Under the pieces are notes generated by a model, which was given only the letters and a program-made list of their open reading frames with translations, ran no database searches and was not told the DNA's origin. Below are positions 1 to 5,193 of a stretch of DNA of 6,067 nt, piece after piece (the first letter of the stretch is position 1; every line of letters begins with the position of its first letter). Source of the DNA: Nitrospinae bacterium RIFCSPLOWO2_12_39_16 (GTDB lineage: Bacteria > Nitrospinota > Nitrospinia > UBA9942); contig MHDO01000081.1 of assembly GCA_001805005.1 (NCBI GenBank), forward strand, positions 1-6,067, written 5' to 3'. The position numbers and the translations under genes were made by a program.

Positions 1-1101
1 TATAACATTATCAACAGTCTTTAAAATATCGTCAACGCCAATTTCTCCTATGCATCTGACTGGAATATCGCTATATTTACAACCCCAGTTACAGCAATAG
101 CAATCCATCTGTTTATATACTATACATCCGTTATCAAATAGAGGGAGAAATCCGCCAAACTGTCCGCCTCCATATATCATAACCGTCGGCACCCCCATAA
201 TCCATGAAGCATGGGTTACCCCTGTCTCATTCCCAACAAATATTCTTGCATGCCTGATAATGCCAAAGACCTCAATCAGGGATGTCTTTCTTCTCAGGTC
301 AATAACAAAATCTGGCAATGCATCAGAACTGTATTGATCTACACCTATAAGCACAGTTTTCATGCCGAGCCGTCTGTGCAGATATTTCATTACCTCCACG
401 AACTTATCTGAAGGATAGTCCCTTTTTGCAGAACGGGAGCCGAAAGTAAAAACAATATAACTCCCCTTTTGTAAAGAGAATTTATTTATTATATTTTCGG
501 ATACATTGTTGTTTAGGGGTATATAAGGTTTGACCTCATCGTCTGATACCTTAATATTAAGTATCCTCTCCATAAAAAACTTTTCATGGGCAAAGACACT
601 GGTATAACTACCCTTATCGTCAAACATTTTAAGTTCAGGGACAATATTGGATATATTTTTCCATCTGCCAGGCTTTCTTAATTTCATTACCACACCTCCA
701 TACAGATAAGTTAAAGGGAATTTCAATATATACAATATATCCCTTGATTCGGATGAATTAAGGATAGAATTTATAGCTGTTTCAAAGCCCAAACTCTTCA
801 ATTCGGAAAGCAACTCATATCTATATTTAAAAGAGGCAAAATATTTTTTTTCATCCAAAGTTATAATGTTGTCTGTGTATAGTTTTGCTACCTCCCTTAC
901 ACCACTGCTGACGAGACAATACATCTGTTCTTTGCCAAAGTGTCTTATATAAAAACTCAATATCCCGCTGAACAACAAAAAATCCCCTATAGAATTATCT
1001 TTAATCACTAAAACTTTCCCAGAATGGGTCTTTCCTGAAATAAGAGATGGAAATATAAGCCTTCCGGAAACCTTTTTCAATTCATGAATTATCTTTCCCA
1101 T
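1..1101 (-). CDS. GT9 (heptosyltransferase-like) glycosyltransferase, C-terminus cut by window edge
   Basis: I translated 367 codons without a stop; the gene continues past the left edge. It looks like a GT-B fold glycosyltransferase of family 9, the LPS heptosyltransferase/ADP-heptose family. Seen: an N-terminal basic extension of about 28 residues, then KVLVIKDNSIGDFLLFSGIL (29-48), with Asp40 where heptosyltransferases keep their catalytic Asp. The C-terminal nucleotide-sugar half has FGSRSAKRDYP (220-230) and GNETGVTHASWIMGVPTVM (290-308), followed by GGGQFGGF (311-318). A Cys-rich stretch (C334, C336, C337, C341, C350) follows. The only in-frame ATG after the upstream stops is at 1101. 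It has no clear Shine-Dalgarno, because the upstream spacer is a repeat hairpin, so translation may be coupled to the preceding GT9 gene 33 bp away. Family assignment is firm; heptose as the donor is an inference, and another LPS or O-antigen sugar is possible. Confidence 0.88.
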   Translation of the reverse strand, partial: MGKIIHELKKVSGRLIFPSLISGKTHSGKVLVIKDNSIGDFLLFSGILSFYIRHFGKEQMYCLVSSGVREVAKLYTDNIITLDEKKYFASFKYRYELLSELKSLGFETAINSILNSSESRDILYILKFPLTYLYGGVVMKLRKPGRWKNISNIVPELKMFDDKGSYTSVFAHEKFFMERILNIKVSDDEVKPYIPLNNNVSENIINKFSLQKGSYIVFTFGSRSAKRDYPSDKFVEVMKYLHRRLGMKTVLIGVDQYSSDALPDFVIDLRRKTSLIEVFGIIRHARIFVGNETGVTHASWIMGVPTVMIYGGGQFGGFLPLFDNGCIVYKQMDCYCCNWGCKYSDIPVRCIGEIGVDDILKTVDNVI

Positions 1102-1107
1102 AATGTT

Positions 1108-1150
1108 GTCATTGCGAGCCCCTGAATGATTCTATCAGGGGCGAAGCAAC
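1108..1150. repeat. Dispersed-repeat-like palindrome filling the gap between the two GT9 genes
   Basis: A perfect 8-bp stem GCCCCTGA (1118-1125) / TCAGGGGC (1135-1142) encloses a 9-nt loop. Outside it, TTGC (1112-1115) pairs with GCAA (1146-1149) across small GA/GAA bulges. The borders GTCATTGCGAG and GCGAAGCAA resemble a dispersed repeat type I recall from many bacterial genomes (GTCATTGCGAG...GCGAAGCAATC), so this is probably a member of such a family; copy number cannot be judged here. The TGA at 1135-1137 that ends the upstream GT9 gene lies in the stem, and the repeat ends only a few bases before the next ATG. In the operon mRNA it would form an intercistronic hairpin. Confidence 0.7.
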
Positions 1151-2169
1151 CTTTTTTCCACCTCCTCAAATACCCTATCAACACTTATCCTGTCCATACA
1201 GTCATAATATTTACATTTTTCAAATATACATTTTTTGCAAAAGGGAACATCTGGCATAAGAGCAATATCTTTTTCGCCAATAGGTCCCCATCTCTTTGGC
1301 TGGCAGACAAAGATTGGGCAGTAAATGGAGACTACAGGGGTGCCTACGGCAGTAGCAATATGAATAGGTCCTGTGCTTGGTCCCACCATTACATTGAACT
1401 TTTTTATAACACTGGCAAGCTCTTTAACCCCATCATAGCTAATATATTTTACAGCCTTTCCCTTTATGCTGCCGATTATTTTGTCTAGCAATTCTTCTTC
1501 TCCGGGACCTCCCGTAACAAAAACAGCAGCACCTGTTTTCTCTATAACTTTGTCAGCCAACTCTATATATCTTTCAAATTTCCAGTTCCTTGCAGACCCG
1601 CCGCTTCCGGGATGGATACCCACAATAGGAGTTATGAGTTGTGAGTTATGAGTTAGGAGTTCAGAAAAAAAAACATTAACCTTCTTTGTAATTTCATCTG
1701 GAATATATATTTCAGATTGTCTTATAGGTTTTACACCGAGTATTTCTGTTAGCTCAAGATTATAATCAGTCTCATGCTTATCCACCTTTGACCTATGCTG
1801 TTTTATTCTATCGGTGAGAAAAATCTGGGCGAGTTTTGCTGCAGGTCCTATCCTTCTGGGTATTCCGGATAAATAGGTGAGTAAGCCCACCTTGAAATTA
1901 AGAAAAAGTATAAGTGCTGTATCAAAACCTTTTTCCCTAATTTCTTTTGCAAGTTTAAGCAGACCCCTTATTGTTCTATGTTCCCCTTCAGGGTCATAGA
2001 TTATGACCTCATCAATATTTGGATTATTAGTAACAATATCTTTTGTATATGGTCTGACAAGGACTGAAATAGAAATTGATGGGAAGCTATTTTTGAGAGA
2101 TTTGAATACAGGTGTTGAGAGAACTACATCCCCTATACGATCAGTACGGGTTATAAGAATTTTTTTCAT
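1135..2169 (-). CDS. GT9 (heptosyltransferase-like) glycosyltransferase, complete
   Basis: A 344-residue GT-B glycosyltransferase of family 9, a normal length for the family. It starts with MKKILITRTDRIGDVVLSTP, the N-terminal motif with Asp14 at the expected catalytic position. The C-terminal half has VGIHPGSGGSARNWKFERYI (183-202) and then MVGPSTGPIHIATAVGTPVV (261-280), the donor-binding signature, followed by QPKRWGP (290-296) and a Cys cluster (C311, C314, C319, C324). The role is probably transfer of heptose or another sugar to LPS core on the cytoplasmic face of the inner membrane. A TTG four codons upstream (2181) would also open the frame, but the ATG at 2169 has AGAGGT just before it and gives the canonical start. 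Odd points: residues 170-181 are encoded by a heptamer array next to a nine-T run, and the last residues (about LLRP) plus the stop come from the 1108-1150 repeat. The exact sugar is not readable. Confidence 0.92.
   Translation of the reverse strand: MKKILITRTDRIGDVVLSTPVFKSLKNSFPSISISVLVRPYTKDIVTNNPNIDEVIIYDPEGEHRTIRGLLKLAKEIREKGFDTALILFLNFKVGLLTYLSGIPRRIGPAAKLAQIFLTDRIKQHRSKVDKHETDYNLELTEILGVKPIRQSEIYIPDEITKKVNVFFSELLTHNSQLITPIVGIHPGSGGSARNWKFERYIELADKVIEKTGAAVFVTGGPGEEELLDKIIGSIKGKAVKYISYDGVKELASVIKKFNVMVGPSTGPIHIATAVGTPVVSIYCPIFVCQPKRWGPIGEKDIALMPDVPFCKKCIFEKCKYYDCMDRISVDRVFEEVEKRLLRP
1627..1661. repeat. Five-unit heptamer tandem array inside the GT9 gene
   Basis: On the + strand the units are AGGAGTT, ATGAGTT, GTGAGTT, ATGAGTT and AGGAGTT, with period 7 over 35 bp. 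The array encodes residues 170-181 (ELLTHNSQLITP) of the GT9 protein, in the linker between its two halves. It lies just beside a run of nine A (1665-1673; T on the coding strand). The same core, AGTT plus three variable bases, recurs at 2177-2204. Confidence 0.85.
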
Positions 2170-2172
2170 GTT

Positions 2173-2178
2173 ACCTCT
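2173..2178 (-). promoter_or_regulatory. Ribosome-binding site of the complete GT9 gene
   Basis: AGAGGT on the minus strand lies 3 nt before the ATG at 2169. This decides for that ATG over the TTG at 2181, which the site would overlap. Its 5' end touches the heptamer array at 2177-2204. Confidence 0.6.
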
Positions 2179-2204
2179 CAACTCACAACTCCAAACTCAT
2201 GATT
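2177..2204. repeat. Heptamer array in the radical SAM / GT9 spacer
   Basis: On the + strand: CTCAACT, CACAACT, CCAAACT and a degenerate CATGATT. Read on the minus strand this is the same AGTTNNN family as the array at 1627-1661. It fills most of the 38-bp gap between the radical SAM stop (2208) and the GT9 start (2169). Confidence 0.7.
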
Positions 2205-2207
2205 ATT

Positions 2208-3170
2208 TTAGAACCCTCCCCACATATACTGCCACTGGGTTCCCTCCATGTATATATATTGATTGCAAGCCCTGCATGTGGAGATTTCATCAAATTTAAG
2301 TTCAATCTGCTTCTGTCTCAAGTTATTAAGAATTTTACCATTCCAGATATTCAAGATGGATTCATTTTTCATATCTCCCACAATAACTTTTCCATCGTAA
2401 TCAAGACAGCATAGGGCAACCTTTCCATCCTCAAGAATTACCATCTGGTCCCACAGCATTTTACATGGACAGTTAAATCTTTTGCTGTTGTTTATAGATT
2501 CGTTCCTATTTTCTACAGACCCTGTCCATGTGTTATATTCTACATCAAGAACCCTGTCAACACGAGGTTTCCAGTATCTCTTAAATTCCACTATCTCTCC
2601 TGATGTCTCATCCATATTGATTATTGAAACTGTTATAAATATATTTTTATTCAGCCTCTTTTTCAGTTCTATAAACCTCTCTGTATTCTCAACAACCCTG
2701 TCAAAATCAAGATTTTTTCTGACCTTCTCAAATGTATCTTTAGTAAATCCATCTATATCAATGTTGATTCTATCAAGCCCTGAGTCAAGCAACTCTATTG
2801 CCTTTTCACTATTAAGGAGGGCGGCATTTGTGCTGATTTGAACCCTGCTTCTGGTATGTTCCTTTGCATATCTTATGAACTCGCCAAGTCTGTTGTGCAT
2901 AAGGGGTTCGCCGAAATTAAATGGCTGTATAATTTTTACACCAACTTTTCCGCAGTCATCAATTATCTTTTTGTAAAGTTCAAAGTCCATATTTTTAACA
3001 GGACGGGTCATGGACTGTCTTGGACACATGATGCAGTCAGAGTTGCAGGCATTGGTAATCTCTATTGTAACTTTTAACGGTCGTTTCAGCCTGTTTTTAA
3101 TAGAGAAATATTTTACGGCTTCCCGAAAAGGTTTTAACTGAAATACCTTTTTCTTGAAAAATATTTTCAT
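2208..3170 (-). CDS. Radical SAM protein with C-terminal SPASM-type domain
   Basis: A 320-residue protein. The N-terminal radical SAM core has ITNACNSDCIMCPRQ (38-52): Cys42, Cys46 and Cys49 form the CX3CX2C motif that binds the SAM-cleaving 4Fe-4S cluster. GEPL (87-90) is the usual GGE-like SAM-binding position, and ISTNA (112-116) and INIDIDG (135-141) are typical barrel strands. The C-terminal part has C234 and C236, then LEDGKVALCCLDYDG (246-260) with C254/C255, and C299/C302, a SPASM-like pattern for extra Fe-S clusters. Such proteins perform radical chemistry on peptides, sugars or cofactors; the substrate here is unknown. Lying 38 bp upstream of two GT9 genes on the same strand, it is probably part of a surface-glycan operon (inference). 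The ATG at 3170 has no Shine-Dalgarno, but TATAAT lies 7 bp upstream (3178-3183), which would suit a leaderless transcript. The domain call is firm; the function is open. Confidence 0.92.
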   Translation of the reverse strand: MKIFFKKKVFQLKPFREAVKYFSIKNRLKRPLKVTIEITNACNSDCIMCPRQSMTRPVKNMDFELYKKIIDDCGKVGVKIIQPFNFGEPLMHNRLGEFIRYAKEHTRSRVQISTNAALLNSEKAIELLDSGLDRINIDIDGFTKDTFEKVRKNLDFDRVVENTERFIELKKRLNKNIFITVSIINMDETSGEIVEFKRYWKPRVDRVLDVEYNTWTGSVENRNESINNSKRFNCPCKMLWDQMVILEDGKVALCCLDYDGKVIVGDMKNESILNIWNGKILNNLRQKQIELKFDEISTCRACNQYIYMEGTQWQYMWGGF

Positions 3171-3177
3171 CGGCTTG

Positions 3178-3206
3178 ATTATATGCAGGAGTGATTGAAA
3201 TCAGAA
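3178..3206 (-). promoter_or_regulatory. Possible promoter of the radical SAM operon (leaderless layout)
   Basis: A perfect TATAAT (minus strand, 3183-3178) is preceded by a 17-bp spacer and a poor -35, TTCTGA (3206-3201, three of six matches to consensus). Transcription would begin at or within a base or two of the ATG at 3170, which has no ribosome-binding site. The weak -35 and AT-rich setting keep this tentative. Confidence 0.35.
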
Positions 3207-3215
3207 GTAATTATA

Positions 3216-3273
3216 GGTAGGGACTGTTCCCAGAACAGTCCTAAATAGGTTCGTTCAGGGAACGAACCCTACC
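3216..3273. repeat. REPIN/BIME-like inverted pair of 27-bp REP units
   Basis: Unit a (3216-3242) reads GGTAG, then the stem GGACTGTTC (3221-3229), loop CCA, and GAACAGTCC (3233-3241). Unit b is the inverted counterpart (3247-3273; stem GGTTCGTTC 3248-3256, loop AGG, GAACGAACC 3260-3268). AAAT separates them. Read in the same orientation, the units match at 20 of 27 positions. Six of the seven differences form three stem pairs, each changed on both sides so that pairing is kept; the seventh is in the loop. Each unit begins with GTAG at the foot of its hairpin, the tetranucleotide known from REPs mobilised by RAYT (REP-associated tyrosine) transposases. The outer GGTAG/CTACC also pair, giving a three-way junction. 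It lies 14 bp past the deaD stop. No U-tract follows on the minus strand, so it is not a standard intrinsic terminator, though it may stabilise the deaD mRNA end. Confidence 0.8.
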
Positions 3274-3287
3274 TTACAGGAGTTTTT

Positions 3288-4877
3288 TTAGCCTGTCTTT
3301 GGTTTTGCCTTTGCCACTGCCACCTTTTTTCCTGAGAGCATACTCTGGTGCATTGCCTCTATTACCTTTTCAGCCTTATCCCTTGGGACTTCAACAAATG
3401 TAAATTTGTCAAAAATATTTATATTTCCAATAGCCTTCCCCGAGATGCCTGTCTTTTCTGCTATTGATTTTACAATATCACTCGCATTTATCCTCTGCTG
3501 TCTCCCCACATTCATGAAAAGCCTTACCATACCGGGAGCGGCACCGGTTTCTTCTTGAGCCTCTTCACCCTGACCAATTCCCTCTAATTGGAATTTTAGA
3601 AGGGATGCAATAGCATGAATAGGCTCAATGCCGTCTATGACCCCCTTTGCGAGCTCTAAATATGTATCAAATTTTTTATCATCAATGAACTCCTGCATCC
3701 TGTCCTTCAATACCGCAATCCTTGCGTTAAGGACATCTGTAAGGGTCGGGAGTTTCCCCCTTTTTATCTTTGTCTTTGCAAAAGACTGGATAAGCCTTAA
3801 CTGTCTTTCTTCTCTCGGCGTTACAAAGGTTATTGCAACACCCTCCCTGCCTGCCCTCCCTGTCCTTCCTATTCTGTGGACATACGCCTCAGGGTTTTGA
3901 GGTATGCTGTAATTTACGACATGGGAGATATTACTTATATCAATCCCTCTTGCAGCAACATCGGTTGCAACAAGGACATCAATCATGCCACCTTTAAACC
4001 GCCGCATGACAGACTCCCTCTGGGATTGGCTGAAATCACCATGTATTGCCTCTGCCTCATATCCCCTGTTTTTGAGATTTGATGAGACCTCATCAACCTC
4101 TCTTTTTGTGTGGCAGAATACTAAAAATAAATCTGAGTCCTCTGCGTCAATTAATCTTGATAGTGCGTCAAGTTTTTCAGACTCCCTCAATTCATAGAAT
4201 ATCTGGTCTATCTTTGGTGTTGTAAGAATAGTTGAACTGATTATAACTTTTTCAGGTGATACCATGTAGCGTTTTGATATATTAATTATTTCTCCGGGCA
4301 TGGTTGCTGAAAAAAGAAGGGTCTGCCTCTCTTTTGGTACCTTATTTAATATTGTGGTTATATCATCTATAAAACCCATGTCAAGCATCTCATCCGCCTC
4401 GTCAAGGACAGCAATCTTTACATCATTAAGCGTAAGCGTTCTTCTGTTAAGATGGTCAATTACCCTGCCGGGTGTTCCTACTACTACATGAAGCCCTTTT
4501 CTTAGTATCTTGATTTGTCTCTCTATTGAAGAACCTCCATAGATTGGGAATGCAAATACCCTCCTGCTCCTCCCTATCTTATTGATTTCTTCAGCGACCT
4601 GTATTGCAAGCTCTCTTGTTGGTGTCAGGATGATAGACTGAACGGAGAATTTTCTCGGGTCAATACGTTCAATTATGGGAATGCCGAAAGCCATTGTCTT
4701 GCCGGTCCCTGTCTGTGCCTGACCGATGATGTCCCTACCCTGCATGATAATAGGAATCGCCTTCTCCTGTATCGGTGTCGGTTCTTCAAAGCCCATGTTT
4801 GATATAGCCTGAAGCACCTCACTGCTCAAACCAAAATCACTAAATCTTTTAGATGGTGCACTTTTCTCAATTTCCAT
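3288..4877 (-). CDS. deaD: DEAD-box ATP-dependent RNA helicase with DbpA-type RNA-binding domain
   Basis: A 529-residue protein with every helicase motif in order: Q motif (F12 to Q37), AQTGTGKT (54-61, Walker A), PTRELA (86-91), GG (114-115), TPGR (135-138), DEAD (159-162), SAT (190-192), FLVFCHTK (251-258), ATDVAARGID (304-313) and HRIGRTGR (334-341). After a helical linker, residues 449-512 (from MVRLFMNVGRQ to about KVIEAMH) look like the DbpA/CsdA RNA-binding domain. A short Lys/Ala-rich tail ends the protein. It unwinds short RNA duplexes with ATP. By family, the likely roles are ribosome assembly and mRNA remodelling, often cold-linked. The start ATG has an excellent AGGAGA ribosome-binding site. 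It has its own promoter candidate and a structured leader, and a REP pair follows its stop. The family is certain; CsdA/DeaD versus DbpA or CshA-like naming is less so, and the 16S/23S target cannot be read. Confidence 0.95.
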   Translation of the reverse strand: MEIEKSAPSKRFSDFGLSSEVLQAISNMGFEEPTPIQEKAIPIIMQGRDIIGQAQTGTGKTMAFGIPIIERIDPRKFSVQSIILTPTRELAIQVAEEINKIGRSRRVFAFPIYGGSSIERQIKILRKGLHVVVGTPGRVIDHLNRRTLTLNDVKIAVLDEADEMLDMGFIDDITTILNKVPKERQTLLFSATMPGEIINISKRYMVSPEKVIISSTILTTPKIDQIFYELRESEKLDALSRLIDAEDSDLFLVFCHTKREVDEVSSNLKNRGYEAEAIHGDFSQSQRESVMRRFKGGMIDVLVATDVAARGIDISNISHVVNYSIPQNPEAYVHRIGRTGRAGREGVAITFVTPREERQLRLIQSFAKTKIKRGKLPTLTDVLNARIAVLKDRMQEFIDDKKFDTYLELAKGVIDGIEPIHAIASLLKFQLEGIGQGEEAQEETGAAPGMVRLFMNVGRQQRINASDIVKSIAEKTGISGKAIGNINIFDKFTFVEVPRDKAEKVIEAMHQSMLSGKKVAVAKAKPKTG

Positions 4878-4881
4878 TATT

Positions 4882-4887
4882 TCTCCT
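4882..4887 (-). promoter_or_regulatory. Ribosome-binding site of deaD
   Basis: AGGAGA on the minus strand lies 4 nt before the ATG at 4877. It is the strongest ribosome-binding site in the window and fixes the helicase start. It lies 8 nt downstream (in the mRNA) of the long leader hairpin. Confidence 0.85.
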
Positions 4888-4895
4888 ATTTGTTT

Positions 4896-4957
4896 GTATT
4901 GTAAACAATAACAGAAAAATGTCTTTTAGTCAAAGGACTTCTTGTTATTTACAATAC
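4896..4957 (-). promoter_or_regulatory. Long imperfect hairpin in the predicted deaD leader
   Basis: GTATTGTAAA (4896-4905) pairs perfectly with TTTACAATAC (4948-4957). After a 3-nt bulge, TAACA (4909-4913) pairs with TGTTA (4943-4947), GAA (4914-4916) with TTC (4939-4941), GTC (4921-4923) with GAC (4936-4938), and TTT (4924-4926) with AAA (4932-4934). A competing 6-bp hairpin, TTGTTT (4890-4895) / AAACAA (4903-4908), uses part of the same stem and touches the ribosome-binding site. The structure could be a transcript element controlling helicase translation, or a DNA operator; the sequence does not decide. Confidence 0.6.
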
Positions 4958-5016
4958 GCTATTTTAAAGTTCTATTGAAAAATTCTAAATAAGATTGTAT
5001 ATTTACCCCATTAGAA

Positions 5017-5046
5017 ATTATACTGAATGAAAAATATAATAATCAA
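5017..5046 (-). promoter_or_regulatory. Probable sigma-70-type promoter of deaD
   Basis: On the minus strand TTGATT (5046-5041), an 18-bp spacer and a perfect TATAAT (5022-5017). The start of transcription would be about 5009-5011, giving a deaD leader of about 130 nt that includes the 62-nt hairpin. Both boxes lie inside the MITE-like element. Confidence 0.6.
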
Positions 5047-5060
5047 CCATATTGATTTGC

Positions 5061-5081
5061 TAAACTCTAAATCTTAAATCC
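5061..5081. repeat. Three-unit heptamer array between deaD and lpxK
   Basis: TAAACTC, TAAATCT and TAAATCC with period 7. The sequence type (TAAATCC) is the same as the AAATCCT array inside lpxK at 5821-5862. It lies within the MITE-like element. Confidence 0.6.
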
Positions 5082-5193
5082 ATAGGGAACTTCTAACGGG
5101 GTTTACTACGGAAATAATGGATATTTTATTGTGCATTATATTTGTGTTATTCATGTTTGAGTTATACATTTTTTAATACGCAAAACAAACCGA

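Larger units (their letters stand above)
5002..5105. mobile_element. MITE-like element with terminal inverted repeats and TTTA flanks
   Basis: CCCCATTAGAA (5006-5016) and TTCTAACGGGG (5091-5101) are 11-bp inverted repeats with one mismatch, bounding a 96-bp element without coding capacity. TTTA lies directly outside both ends (5002-5005 and 5102-5105), as a target-site duplication would. TTTA is short and common in AT-rich DNA, so the duplication could be chance. No transposase is near. A pair of operator half-sites is an alternative reading. Confidence 0.45.
4878..5193. other. 316-bp divergent intergenic region between deaD and lpxK
   Basis: AT-rich spacer feeding both directions. From the deaD side it holds the deaD ribosome-binding site, a 62-bp imperfect palindrome (4896-4957), and a MITE-like element (5006-5101) containing the best deaD promoter and three heptamer units. 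From 5106 to 5193 there is only AT-rich sequence. It holds a weak possible lpxK promoter (TTGTGT 5142-5147, 15-bp spacer, TATACA 5163-5168) and a 19-codon hydrophobic open frame (5117-5176). No RNA gene was recognised. Confidence 0.8.

Noticed and set aside
1126..1488. 120-codon open frame on the + strand opposite the GT9 gene
   Set aside because: It is antisense to a clear GT9 gene, starts in the repeat hairpin loop, and its translation has no recognisable domain.
2169..2181. TTG at 2181 as the start of the complete GT9 gene
   Set aside because: It overlaps the ribosome-binding site AGAGGT, while the ATG at 2169 gives the canonical MKKILITRTDRIGD start.
3216..3273. Intrinsic terminator for deaD
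   Set aside because: Both hairpins are strong, but neither is followed by a U-tract on the minus strand, and the inverted REP-unit structure explains the sequence better.
5027..5077. 16-codon frame (MKNIIINHIDLLNSKS) in the deaD-lpxK spacer
   Set aside because: It has no ribosome-binding site, overlaps the deaD promoter and the heptamer array, and shows no sign of being coding.
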